Positions 1 to 11,809 of a stretch of DNA of 64,000 bases are shown here, in pieces (the first letter of the stretch is position 1; each line of letters starts with the position of its first letter). A model generated the notes under the pieces. That model was not told the DNA's origin. It did not search any database and was given only the letters and a program-made list of their open reading frames with translations. Source of the stretch: Phialophora verrucosa (Eukaryota; Ascomycota; Eurotiomycetes; Chaetothyriales; Herpotrichiellaceae); the NCBI GenBank assembly GCA_002099365.1, contig MSED01000007.1, forward strand, positions 744,001 through 808,000, read 5' to 3'. Both the position numbers and the translations under genes were made by a program.

Positions 1-1300
1 AGACGCCCAATGATTTTTACCATCACATCAAGCGGCAAGTCCATGAAGTCTCTGAGCAACAGGTGCTCTACCAGGGCTGACCGTCACCTCTGAGACAGGT
101 ACTCGAATTCTCTCATCGTGACCATGACATATGGGTAAGTGTTTCGCTATGGCATTGCTTGATCTTCATGCTGGGCTGACGGCAAATCAGATGGCGCAAT
201 CCCGATGCCATGGATCCTCGAAACTTGGAGTATCTGCGCACGTAAGCATATGTGACATTTCCTAACGTTGGAGAGATGCGGCATCTGATCAATTTTTCCG
301 CAGGATTGAAGCTACCGGGCTGGTCCTGCAACGAAGCGTGTCGGCTCTGGCCGATATCTACCCCTTCATCCGATATCTGCCACATTGGATGCTGCCGGGG
401 GTGTCCGATGCCAAAAAGGTCTTCAAAAAGCAAAGCTCTTTGTATCTGGATTGGTGGAACCAGGTCAAGGAGAAGATGGCTGCGGGAACGCAAAAGCCCT
501 GTTTCGCGCGTGATCTGATCCTGGCGCAGGAAAAGGAAAAGTTCGAGGACCTGATCGGGGCCTACCTTGCCGGTCTGGCCGTCGAGGGTGGCACGGACAC
601 GAGTGCCAATACCTTGATCGCGATGGTCCAAGCCATGGTCCTGTACCCGGAGGTGCAACAAAAGGCACATGAGATCATCGATGCTGCAGTCGGAGACCGC
701 TTTCCCACCTACGAGGATCTGCCGCAGCTCCAATACATCCGGGCCTGCATCAAAGAATCGCTGCGCTGGTTCTCGACGACGTTGCTGGGCGGCGCGCCAC
801 ACTGCGCTCAAGAAGACCTGTACTACCAAGGCTACCTCATCCCCAAAGGCGCAGAGCTGGTCAACAACGTCTACGCCATCCACCATGACCCGGTCCGCTA
901 CCCGTCTCCGAAGAAATTCATGCCGGAGAGGTTCATCGACGACTATCGAAGCACGCTCGAGGCCGCCCAGTCCCCCGATCCTGGCCTGCGTGACCAATTC
1001 ACCTTCGGCGCCGGACGTCGCCTGTGTGCTGGTGTGCATGTTGCCGATATCTCTATGTTTGTTACCGCGGCCCGGCTTCTGTGGGCTTTTGATTTCAAGC
1101 CGGCAATCAGCGAGGTGACAGGATTGCCAATACCGCCGGATCCTGACAGGTATACACAAGGGGTGGTGTGCAGCCCGGAGCCGTTCCCGGCCTGTATCAC
1201 ACCGAGGTCGCCCGAGCGAGCCGAGCAGATCCGACAGATATGGAAAGAGGCCCAGAGCGTGCTGGACGAAAATCAGCAATGGATCGCAGCACCGCAGTGA
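1..1300 (+). CDS. Cytochrome P450, 3' part (5' end outside window)
   Basis: This is a fungal microsomal-type P450 monooxygenase; its substrate cannot be told. Exons in the window are 1-34, 99-134, 191-241 and 304-1300, all in one continuous frame. The I-helix oxygen-binding motif (GGTDTS) lies near base 590, the ExxR motif (ESLR) near 755, PERF near 925, and the haem-cysteine loop FGAGRRLCAG near 1005-1035. The stop is at 1298-1300. The first intron (35-98) starts with GCAAGT rather than GT; using it restores the frame ..IKR-YSNS.., as expected for this region of a P450. The N-terminal membrane anchor lies before base 1. The gene converges on an acyl-CoA ligase, so a shared role in specialised or fatty-acid metabolism is possible but only inferred. 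Confidence 0.93.
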
Positions 1301-2592
1301 AAGGGCTTGGTCGATGCAGGACTCTTTCGAATTACGAATCGTGTCACTGCGAGAGGACAGTGCCCTACGTTTACATGGATCATCCACGGGCCAATGCAAA
1401 TGTTTTAAAGGCTGTTCTCGTCGGGTTTTTCGGTGGGAGTTCGAACGGCAATGCAATTAGCTGAAAAGAGAAGTCATCCGGACGGGCCTGCTGTGATCTG
1501 GCACCGCGGGAGAACCACTTCTGTTTTAGTTGTGCAAGACATAGTAACTACTACATATATACCAGTACCCAGGTAGCCAGCATACAGTTAAGTATCACAG
1601 GTGGCAGGAGCAAAAGATCAAATATTCAGACTCTAGATATACCATCTCGCCTCGCCGACTCTACACGATAGACCAGTATTATTGTCGGATCGGCATATTG
1701 GTACAGCAATAACCGGGCTTTTAGGCTGGACATCTATAAGCGACGACAGCGCCCGCGGCATCATCTCCTTTCGGTCTCAAAGTGGAAACAGAAGGGTAAA
1801 ATACAGTAGTGGAGTACCTAGTTAGACTAATATTGAGTATGATTATTGACGTGGTGCAGCATCGTCGTTATCCATAGCCTAACGGCCACCGTGAGAAGAC
1901 ATTCCAGTCTCTCTTATCATCTACGTCTCCTGCGTTATACGCCGAGGCCGTTTAAGAGTAGCGCTATCGTCGGAGAGAACAATAGGTTAGGTATATAGCC
2001 GAGTTCGTTTTCGATTCGGTACTCCTTAGATACTAGCGCCAGGATTAGGTCGAGTGACGAAAGAATCGAAAGTTGCTAGGAAATAGGCTTAGCTGAAATA
2101 AATTAGGGGTTATAGCCGGGTAACTGTAGCTGAGGCCTAAAGGGGACCTTTAAGCCTGAACTAGCTTCTGCGAATAGGTATCAGGCAGCGCTCCCTGTAG
2201 CTCGCTCAGTGCTCGGACGCGCTCTCCCGTACTCTCCCGTGCTCGGCCGGGCCTCCTCGATGCTCCGTCACGTGCTCAATTAAAGCGGCCTCGCTCCCTT
2301 TGCTGAACGAAAAAGGGAAGGGATCAACGCACAGTTCGGGGCATATATATATATATATATATACCTATTCACACATACTTGCATTAGTAAGAGCTACGGA
2401 TTAGGGTATACGCGATATAGCACGGTATAAAATAGCAGTGGTACTCGGTACGGGCTGCGCTATGAGTGTATATCAAGCCAACGCAGCCTGGCGCCAACAC
2501 GCTTATCACACTCTTTACTTCCTCATCGATCCTTCTTCCCTATGCTGAGGTATGCCCCGCTCGCTATTCCCCCTCTACATCCTCATTGTTAT
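1301..2592. other. TA-rich intergenic gap without a supported gene
   Basis: About 1.3 kb separates the convergent stops of the P450 and the acyl-CoA ligase. From about 1540 the base composition shifts: TpA-rich text with many TAG/TTA triplets and no long open frame on either strand. This looks like decayed repeat DNA, but no repeat family, terminal repeat or transposase remnant could be recognised. Confidence 0.5.
2343..2363. repeat. AT dinucleotide microsatellite
   Basis: An uninterrupted run of about ten AT units inside the TA-rich gap between the P450 and the acyl-CoA ligase. Confidence 0.95.
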
Positions 2593-4446
2593 TTACAACT
2601 TCGCCCCGGCCTTCCCGTCCTGATACCGCCTCCTCTCCAACAACTTCAACTCCGCCCGCTTGATCTTCCCGCTGATCGTCTTGGGCAGGAACGCGGCATC
2701 CACGAACTCGATCTTGCGAGGATACTTGTACGGCGCGGCATTGCGCTTGCAGAACTCCTGCAGTTCGCGCGTCAGGGCCAGGGTCGCGTCGCTGTTGCCT
2801 CGGAGATCTGCCGCGGCGCTGTCGGTCAGCACGACGAAGGCCTTGACGACTTCGTCGCGGGCCGGGTCGGGCGAGCCGACGACCGCGGACTCGACAACCG
2901 AGGGGTGTAGTTTGAGTGTGGATTCGACTTCGAAGGGGCCTGTTGGGAAGTAATACGCGCGAGTCAGCTCTGCCTTCCTTTGCGTTCATCTGCTTGCTTT
3001 GCAGCGCCGGTCGAAGAAACGACCTTGGCCGGGGCACTCACCAATCCTGTAGCCCGAGGAATTGATCACATCGTCAGCCCGGCCGACGAACCAGAAATAT
3101 CCGTCCTGGTCCCTCGTGGCGCGGTCGCCGGTCAGGAAGAACTTCTTCCCATTCGCGGACGTCTTGATCTTGTTGTCGATCTTGCCCGTCGACTTGTCGA
3201 TGTATCCGTCGAAGAAGCCGAAGAAGTGGCCGTCACCCGCCGAGGCCGAGACCGAGATGGCAATGTCCCCCTCGACACCGGGCTCGGTGACGTTGCCGTC
3301 CGGGTCAACGACGGTGAGCGGAACGCCGGGGACGGGCTTGCCCATGCTCCCGGGCTTGACCTTGTTGACCTTCTGGTTGGCGCACACGACAATGGTCTCG
3401 GTCTGGCCGTAGGCGTCGAAGATCTCGATTCCGCCCGTCATCTCCTTCCACGTGCGCACCACGCTCTCGTTCAACGGCTCGCCCGCGCCGCAGCAGTGGG
3501 TCAGCGCCTGGGGCCGGCCCTGTGCCGTCGCGAAGAACCGCTGGTTCTCATCCAGGACCAATTGCCGGTACACCGTCGGCGGCGCGCACAGCGTCGTGAT
3601 GGGGAACCGGTTCAGCACCTGCAGCGTGCGGCGCGCCTGGAACGCCAGCCTGTCGTCGTGCACGAAGAGCGTGGCCCCGCAGTTCCAGGTCGACAGCCAC
3701 GCCCACGCCGCCTTGGCCCAGCCTTGCTCCGACAGGTTCCAGTAGATTTTCCCGGGCGAGAGATCAAGCCAGTGGATCCCTGTCAAGGCGTGCGCCAGAG
3801 GGTACGACGTCTGCGAGTGGAGCACCATCTTGGGCGGGCCCGTCGTGCCGGACGTGAAGAAGATCATGCCCGGCGATTTGGGGCCCAGAGAGCCCGGCAC
3901 GTCGAATGTTACGTCCGCGGGGACCTTGGCCAGCGCGGCGTGGAAGTTGACCACCCCGGCCGGTGGTGGGCTGCTGCTGCTGCCGCCGCCGCTGTCGAGT
4001 TGGATGATGGTTCGCAGGTCCGGGCATTTCGAGCGGACCCGGAGACACTTTGCCACGGCAGTCGAGTCGCCGATGAAGGTGGCGGCGCGCGAGACTTGAA
4101 GCCGGTACTCGATGTCCTTGTCAACAAGGAGCGTCGTGCACGGGCACATGACCACGCCGGCGCGGAGACATGCTGTGCCGATTTCCCACCACTCCGGGAT
4201 CCGGGGGGAGATGACGATGGCCGTCTCGCCCTGCTCGATGCCCAGCGAGGCCAAGAGCGTAGCGATGCGCCGTGACTGGGCGGCGAAGTGGCTGTACGTC
4301 AGTTTCTTGGTGGTGGATAGAGATTGATCGGTCCAGTAGAGGGCGACCTGCGAGGGATCATGCTTCGCCCAGTATTCCACCACATCTGTGGCGAAGTTGA
4401 ATGACGAGGGGAGACGCAGAGGAGAAACCGGGACAAAGGAAGCCAT
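2593..4446 (-). CDS. AMP-dependent acyl-CoA synthetase (medium-chain type)
   Basis: This member of the ANL adenylating enzyme superfamily activates a carboxylic acid to an acyl-AMP and transfers it to CoA. Exons 4446-3042 and 2939-2593 encode 583 residues; the intron (2940-3041) runs from GTGAGT to AACAG and the joined frame reads ..GYRIG-PFEVE... Core motifs are visible: the P-loop FFTSGTTGPPKM, YGQTET, the hinge region YWFVGRADDVINSSGYRIG, and a C-terminal catalytic lysine context (KTISGKIKRAEL). The ATG at 4446 is preferred over an upstream in-frame GTG. The overall pattern resembles the medium-chain (ACSM-like) group more than 4-coumarate ligases. No peroxisomal SKL-type ending is present (it ends GAKL). 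The true acyl substrate is unknown. Confidence 0.92.
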
Positions 4447-5334
4447 GCCGAGACTCGTTTCAATCACAGCTGCGAATCGAGCATACAGAACCTCTCTCCC
4501 TGCATTTAGATCCGCAAGTCGTGGTTGGTATAAGTGTTGGTCAGCCTGTCATGGACACTCAGCCCAGAGACATGGTAAGACCTCCGAAACCAGTGCACCT
4601 AGATTGTATCTATAGGCGGGAAGCAAGAACGAATCTTAGAAGTCGGTCAAGGAATCGAGATACGTAGACCTCGGGCGAGGCTGGCTGATGGAGTCGGGGT
4701 TCACGCCTCAACCGCGAATATCCGAACGAGCTTGTGGGGAGCTGGGGGAGGGGGAGTAACTCCGGAGTACGGGATGAAATGCTTGATATCTCAGTAGTGA
4801 TTCCAGCCTACGTCAGGGTAGAGGGCGCCGGAAGAGTGTCTGCTGTCATGCACGAGTTATACCGCGGTAACGGAGCGACGACAGGGCGAAACCCGGCCGG
4901 AAAGATCTCCGTTATCGACCTGTATGAGCAGCAGCTACCCTAGGTAGTCGACACTTTCAGATCTCCCACCCAACCAATTCGTTCCGATTTGCAACACATT
5001 AATTAGCTTGCCTGGTATCGACAGTGCCTCCCAATTGTCCAATCAAAACTTTTGATCTCTCTCCGTACCGTGCTGGCCATATCCTTTGCTGGGGCGTGCT
5101 GCTCATGCTGACGCTGAAGCTCATATCTAGTAGTGGTCATTAGCACCCAATGCACAATCCCTTATACAACGCCCCGATGGCAGTCAGGATCCCACCATCC
5201 AACAATTACGACCCCAAACCGACATTAAACCCATCGAGATATATATATAAAAAATTCGTGCCTTTGGGTATCACTGATGATAGCAGAACAATCAAGGTAG
5301 AGCACTGCTCCGAGGATCATGAGGTCCAGCTGAA
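4447..5334. other. Intergenic: acyl-CoA ligase promoter and areB 3' flank
   Basis: About 0.9 kb upstream of the acyl-CoA ligase start and downstream of the areB-type stop. Only short open frames occur and none resembles a protein. No clear regulatory site was recognised. Confidence 0.4.
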
Positions 5335-6891
5335 TCAGGCGTGGGCGCCTGGTGAAAGTCGTGGTCTCTTCGCAACGTGTTCGTCATTAGCTTGAGTCTC
5401 GAGCAATTGTCTCTCCAGCTCCTCGGCTTTGCGCCTGTATTCATCTCGTTCTTGCAGGGCTCGGTCTCGTTCGCGACAGAGGTTCGACTCGTTGTCGTGA
5501 TAGACCATGTTGATGACTTCCAATTCGGAAACGCGCGTTCGGAGGCTGTTGGTGAGCCCGACGAGGTCATCATAAGTCATGGCAGCGGCGCCGTGTTGAC
5601 CGTTGCTCAAGGCGGCAACCACTGGAGAGGGTTGACCGATTTGGAGTGCAGGGTCGGTGGGAATGCCATTGCTGTAGTGAGCATCGGCCAGGGCGGCTAC
5701 CCCGTCAAAGAGGTGCTGAGGAGCGATGTTTGGATCGTGCTGGGCGCCGGGGGTGCCAGTCCGCGAAATGGGTGATTGCGACCGGTCCGATGCGACGGAG
5801 GCGGCCATCTGCGACACCCGCCGGTGTGGGTTTATGCTGTCGGTGGCGGGTACCTGACCTCCATTCTGCTCGAACTGCGATATGCGTCAGGCGCGCGGCT
5901 GTCATTCGGGTCTTGTCCCAGTGTACTCACTTTCTTCTTCGGACCTTGCGTGGCAGTCTTGACCCGGTTGCGACTCTTGATCACGTCGGTCTTGAGACTG
6001 ATAGGACGCGGACGGCCATGCAGCTTAAGGAACAGGCCGCACGCGTTGCAGAGCACGGAACCTGATTCGTCTCGCCGCCATAGCGGTGTCGTGGAGGTCT
6101 GGCAGTTCTGGCAGACAGGCTGTTGCAGAGGGGCGGTCGGGTCAGCGCTTGCTATTGAAATCGAGGCCATTGCCAGCCCTCGGTGAAAAGAAGATGCGGG
6201 TGCGATGCGATAACGATAAGAACTCTTCGAGAGGGAAATGACGAGGAGATGATGGACGGATCACGTGCTCGGGGCAATGAACGCGTGGCTTGGCATGGCA
6301 GAAGGAAATGTGCGGCGACGACTTACCGGAGCACTTCCGGCAATTCCAGGCGTTGGCACTGCTGGTATCCCGCCCGTGTAACTCAATTGTGATCCATAGC
6401 TGCTACTGGAGAACGACCTGTCCCCCTGTCAGCTTTCGCCACGCTCTCCTCAGACGTCCCTCGCTCTTTCACGTTGATGCATACCTGAGAGGTGGTGCCG
6501 GCGTCGCGGCAGCCGCCAGCGCGGTCAAAGCCGACAGACCTGGCAATGACAATCGCGGTTCTGAGTGGTACTCGCGGCTGAGGTTGACGCTCGCGCTCCT
6601 GGCGTGGTACTGTGGTTGGTTGAGAAACTGACTACCCGTGTACGGAAGATTCGTGGACGCCGGACGGGAGATGTCCCTCCCATAAGCAGCCGAGGGCGGT
6701 AGAGGTGAGCTGCTTCTCTGATAGTCTCTTCTGTATCCTTCCAATCGCGAGTCGCTCAACGGCGTCGATGGCGGTCGGTATGTAGGGTCGAGGGTGGCCC
6801 GAAAGAGCGGTGGTGCAACTGCGGACGCCGTGTTCAATATGGTGAGACCAGACCGTGGTCTCGACGGGTGGGGATTGATAGTAGGGGGACG
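5335..6891 (-). CDS. areB: GATA zinc-finger factor, AreB/ASD-4 type (start unresolved)
   Basis: This resembles the negative-acting nitrogen GATA factor of filamentous fungi (AreB in Aspergillus, ASD-4 in Neurospora). Exons are about 6891-6485, 6417-6327, 6119-5931 and 5874-5335; junction phases agree (..APPLR-SFSSS.., ..GSAP-PVCQNC.., ..GPKKK-FEQNG..). The single finger has the form CQNC-X17-CNAC followed by GLFLKLHGRPRP and a basic stretch. A C-terminal coiled coil (MTYDDLVGLTNSLRTRVSEL onward to LERQLLE) matches the leucine zipper that distinguishes this group. An ATG at 6170 lies inside the intron that ends at 6120 and would drop the conserved N-terminal part. No ATG exists in the first exon after its upstream TGA, so a further 5' exon must exist; ATG 7066 followed by a GTATTG donor is one weak candidate. 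Confidence 0.87.
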
Positions 6892-8741
6892 CTGGTGTGA
6901 GGCTCAAACACGTTTTCCGGCAAAAGTGAATGCTGCTGGCACTCGACTCAACGACGATGATATAACGAACAAGAATGACTTCGATAAGGAGAGGGATGGT
7001 TATCGACGAGACTGTGAACGTCTATCGATACGGGAGCCTCGCGGGTTTTGCACTATCCAATACCATGCTAGAGTCAGGGGGATCACAAGGCGAGGGATCC
7101 TGGCCGGCGAGGAGCGTGCTGGTCCCGCCGATGAGGCTAACAATACGTCTAATTGCGCCGTGTCTTGAAGATGGATACAATGGTTGAGATCCGCCTGGTA
7201 GGCCCAGTATAAAATCACTCTGCTCAAGGATGCAAGAAGATCATTTGCACACTCGACTGTTCCCTCGTGGCCTCCAATGATGCGGTCTCAGTCACTATTG
7301 ACAGATGTTCTAGAATGGGTTTTGAATCGGCCTGCATGTTGTCTCTGCGCGACGACCGATGGCGAGTTGGCGCTGATTCGGCAAGTTAGCAAACCTGGGG
7401 AAGATGAAAGAGATTGTCCAATCTCACGGTGGAGACGCCGGCTTCCGACGTGCCCCTTTTCTATCGCGCCTGTGGCACAGTCAAACGACATCACTTTCCT
7501 CTGTGCGGTAATAGCCGCTTGAATTATCTTCCCTGACTGGGCGAAATAGATGCAGATGTATCTTCCAGAGTCCACGGTGTAGATGGAGTGACGCTGTTGT
7601 CCAATGTTCGCCTGGGTCCGAACGGAACCGCGCACCAGGCGCATCGAACTGCCCATGGTCTTGCCCCCCATCATTTCACCCAACAGCCTCCTATTGTGGT
7701 TCCGTTCCAAGTGGAAAAACGCACTATCAGCGTGGAAATGGTCACGCGTGGATCGTCGATCAAGGCCCGCTGGCCGAGATTTGACAGCGCCAGTGTCGCG
7801 TACGTCGATAGACATTGGATAGTGACGATCGAGACTCCGTGTCAGGCACAGCTGTGGCTGGTAGGACTTGCGAACCCTAGGGTTAGCGGTGGCTGTTAGG
7901 TGGCTGTTTCAGGGGCCCAGGTCTACGAGGGGCGTCCGACTTTAACCAGTAAATCTGGTCGTTTTACAGTACGATAGCATCCCAATATTTACAATATTTA
8001 TTCCAAGGGTTTTTATACGTAACTACCGAGTACCAATGCCATGGACACGAGACACCACGTATGTATCCATGTAGGCCCAGATAGAGCAGCGGATTTGCAC
8101 AGGCCAGTGGAAGGGCCAATGAACTAGATCTCTTACCTTCTTTGGCCCGTGGTCGTGTTTCGCTGGTTATGTATTTCGATTGGTATTGAAAAGCTCTCCC
8201 TTCAGGTCCTGACGTGCCACTGATCAAAGACGGGAAGGCCATGATGAGGAACTCCTGGATTGAAGGTCTCCAAGATTGAGATTTGCCTGCATCCGGGAAT
8301 ATGCTGCTCTATGCTCATTATTTGACAGCTGCCTGTGAGCAAGCGTGGCAAGGCAGCCGCACCAACGGCCCAGGCGATTGATCGAATAGATAGCATTGAT
8401 GCGAGGCCGTCAAACCTCTGAACCGAGTCTCGTGTGCACACACAGAGCCTCTGGTTGCAGGCCAATGGTTGAGTTAGGCACTCGCCTGTGCTGCAATAAT
8501 GCGCGGCTCTCGGGTCATGGCCTCCGAGACGCTGAGCTCGGAGCCTCGCAAACAAAGTTTCCACGAACGTGTCATCCATGACTCCAATGATCCCATGTGG
8601 CTGCCCTGTGCAAGTTTACGTCTGCATTTCATTCTAGAGCCTCCCTTTCATACAAGCAAATGTGACAGCATGTGAAGGTCTATCGACGCTTCTAGATCCT
8701 CTCTTCCCTTTCGCCCCCTGTACGTTCCCATTATCCCCGTC
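6892..8741. other. Long intergenic region between areB and lsb6
   Basis: About 1.85 kb between two divergent genes. It should hold the missing first exon, leader and promoter of the GATA factor and the promoter of the PI 4-kinase. A 175-codon frame on the minus strand (7288-7815) has no recognisable features and is not called. Confidence 0.4.
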
Positions 8742-11169
8742 ATGCCTCGACACCGAGGGACCTCAGGCTACGCCCGCCTGGCCCAGGCAGATGAAGACGA
8801 GCCGTTGGGAGATGAAAACTCCGGAGATGAGGAAGACATCAATAACCCATCGCCGTTGTTGACGCGATATGCCTCTATACAACCCGCGCCGCGCGAGTCT
8901 ATGCGCCATCACGACTCCCGGAAGCGACCCATGCGCAGGGTCCGAAGTAATTCGTCGGGGGTGGATATCAAAGCCATAAATGCCAGACTCGAGAGGTGGG
9001 CGGAAGAGATCGCATCCAAGTTCAAGATCAGCTCGGTCAAGGGCAAGACACAGGAGGAGGAACAACTGGAGATTCACCATTCCGTCTTCCAAGCTCCTCC
9101 GGACATTCGCCCTTACACAGCTTCGCAGCTGGCCGCGTACAATGCCGCCGAGACCGATCGAATGACGAAGACGCAATTTGACGACATCGTCGAGAGTGTG
9201 AGAGTGGCAATTGAACTTGGAACACACCCAAAGATGATCTCACAGGGGAGTTCTGGCAGTTACTTTGCCCGGAACAGCGAAGGCAAGGTCGTCGGAGTGT
9301 TCAAGCCCAAAGATGAAGAGCCCTATGCTTCAAGAAACCCCAAGTGGACAAAATGGCTACACAGGAACCTGCTCCCCTTCGCCTTTGGCCGAGCATGTCT
9401 GATCCCCAATTTATCCTACGTCTCCGAAGCCGCCGCCTATGTTTTAGACGCCCAATTACGGACATATATTGTACCCTACACGGACGTTGTCTGGCTATCC
9501 TCAAAAGTTTTCTACTACGATTTCTGGGAAAGGCGGAGCACGTGGAGTGGAAAGAGAGGCCTGCCGGCTAAACCGGGCAGCTTTCAAGTTTTCCTGAAGG
9601 GTTTCAAAGACGCAAACATCTTCCTCCGAGAGAATCCCTGGCCGGATCAAGGGACAGAGTTCCGAGCAGATGTGGAGTCGAAGCGGAAAAGGCGACCTTT
9701 GAGCAATTGCATTCCAGGTGGTCGAGGTTCAGACGACGAAGAGGAGGAGGCACCTCGGGTAGTCTCACCACCACCGTTAGAAAACGCCCCTAAATTTCGT
9801 TGGACACCCGTCATCAGACAAGCGTTCCGAGAAGAGCTGGAGAAGCTCGTGATCTTGGATTACATCATGCGGAACACGGATAGAGGATTGGACAACTGGA
9901 TGATAAAGATCGACTGGAAGACGGAAGAAGTGTCCATCGTCGCAGAGCCTCCTAAACCGAATAGCACGACCGAAAATGGAGATGCGCATTTACGGCCACA
10001 GTCAGTCAGTCCAAATATCAACCCGCAACGACCCGAGTCCAATACCTCGAGGCCCTACAAGAGGTATGAGGCCATGGAAAGCCGGTCAGGGACGCCTTCA
10101 AATGCACATGAGCCACAATGCTCGATCACTCTAGGCGCCATCGACAACAGCTTGTCGTGGCCCTGGAAGCACCCGGATGCTGTAGGTATCCAAATACTCG
10201 CCTTTTGACCGATGCTAACTCTCCATGTAGTGGCGCAGTTTTCCATTTGGCTGGTTGTTCCTGCCGGTGTCCTTGATCGGACAACCGTTTTCGAAGCGGA
10301 CACGAGAACATTTCCTCCCTCTGTTGACGTCAACAGCGTGGTGGAGCGAGACTCAAATGGCTCTACGGAGAGTATTCGCACTGGACTCTGACTTTAAAGA
10401 GAGCATGTTTGCGCGGCAAATAGCCGTAATGAAAGGCCAGGCCTGGAACGTCGTTGAAACTCTGAAACAGGAGGACCACGGTCCTCTCGAACTGACTCGC
10501 CGCACGAGGGTATGCGTCTGGGACGATCTGGTAGACGTTCCCGTGGCGATTCCGATGCGTGTACCATCGGCCGAGATGAGCCGCCACAAAGCCCGCCACG
10601 ACCGACCGCAACAGGAAGAGATGGACATAGGTGCTAGTTACGGGTCTGCTCCGCCTCGACAGTCACAATTCGACCTTCTCGGCTCTCCAACCACCGAACT
10701 ACCTAACCCACACCGCTTCGACCTCACCCGTGAGGACAGCACCGCAGACCTCGGCCATGGATCCGCCGACCTGGAGGGACTGAGCAGCACGGCCCCAGCT
10801 TTCGACTCGCTCGACTACGCACGTGAAGCCCACGGCAGTCTTGGCCAGCATCAATCCGCAACCCTCCCGAACCGACCGAAGAACAAAAATCGCTTTAGCT
10901 TCGAGTTCCCTCGCCACGCCGCCCCCAGTAATGCCTCGGCCTCGCAGAAGGATCGATCACGGCGGCAGAGATCCATGTCCACGAGAAGTGCGTTTGGGGC
11001 CAAACACCACAAGTCCGCCCCCAACACGTTGTACGAGGGAGATGATTTCGACGAGGGCGACCTCGGATACGCGGCGGCCAGTGATTTGGACAACACGCAC
11101 AAGAGGAAGGTGATCGTCGAGAGATTGGAGACGGTGAAAAGCAAGAAGCCGTTCTTCACGTGGTGCTAA
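8742..11169 (+). CDS. lsb6: Type II phosphatidylinositol 4-kinase
   Basis: It phosphorylates phosphatidylinositol to PI4P at vacuolar, endosomal and plasma membranes (yeast Lsb6 family). Exons 8742-10181 and 10231-11169 give 792 residues; the 49-nt intron has donor GTAGGT and a GCTAAC branch site, and the junction reads ..KHPDA-WRSFPFGW.. in phase. The nucleotide-binding loop is SQGSSGSYFAR followed by GVFKPKDEEPY; the catalytic loop is MRNTDRGLDNWMIKID, and the metal-binding region is GAIDNSLSWPWKHP. The N-terminus is acidic and charged, and a poorly conserved tail of about 200 residues ends in a basic KKPFFTWC, where terminal cysteines may serve lipid attachment (inference). Its length exceeds yeast Lsb6 mainly through an acidic insert (GSDDEEEEA) and the tail. 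Confidence 0.95.
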
Positions 11170-11809
11170 AAGTGGGCGTTGAGCCATCCTGCACGGGTGG
11201 GATAGATAGAGGGCGTGCTATAGAGAACCGATATACTCGGAGTCAACTGGGCTGAGCTGGGCTTGGCCTTGCTCCGTGGAGCAAAGCCTGCATGCCACGA
11301 TACGACTGCATTGCGAGGTACGGGGTAAATTCATTGCATGGCCAGAGCTCCAACTGCTCGCGCCCCAATTGATAGCATCAGCGACAGCCCCTTGTTCATG
11401 CGAAGGTGGCGGGCGTCCGTCGGTGTCTCGAGGAAAGTATAATCAATAAAAGGTTGACGACCGGGCTGATGCTCGAATTTTTCACATTCGCTGGCTGGCT
11501 GCTCTAGAGTACGAGTTGTAGTAGTGTTCTGCAGAAACCGACGCTACGGACCTGCCACTTCAGGTCCCCAAGGTCCCAATGCCATTGTCATTCGCGTGAG
11601 TCAACCCGAAAACGCCGCCACTCACGCCGTCCTTCCTAAACCCGACGTTCATGTCATGCTTCAATCGCTCGGCTCGTGGAATATACCAGCTTGGTGGGGC
11701 CATCAGGCGTGTAATCAACGCTCAGGACGACTCTCATCCACCGACTTCTAAGTTAAGCTGGGGAGCTGTTTCCTCTCCCGCATCCTCACGGCCGACTTGG
11801 GCTGCTATC
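11170..11809. other. Intergenic between convergent lsb6 and sec17
   Basis: 640 bp of 3' flanks for two convergent genes. Short open frames only; nothing recognisable beyond an AATAAAA-like signal near 11445. Confidence 0.4.

Noticed and set aside
113..1456. 447-codon minus-strand frame
   Set aside because: Antisense to clear P450 motifs and without recognisable domains.
2980..4275. 431-codon plus-strand open frame
   Set aside because: It lies antisense to the acyl-CoA ligase and its text is Arg/Val-rich without motifs; a shadow of GC-rich coding DNA.
5832..6170. ATG at 6170 as the areB start
   Set aside because: It falls in the intron whose acceptor (CAACAG at 6120) joins GSAP to PVCQNC in phase; the upstream exons read as the expected N-terminal region.
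7288..7815. 175-codon minus-strand frame upstream of areB
   Set aside because: No recognisable domain or splice support; could not be linked to the GATA factor.
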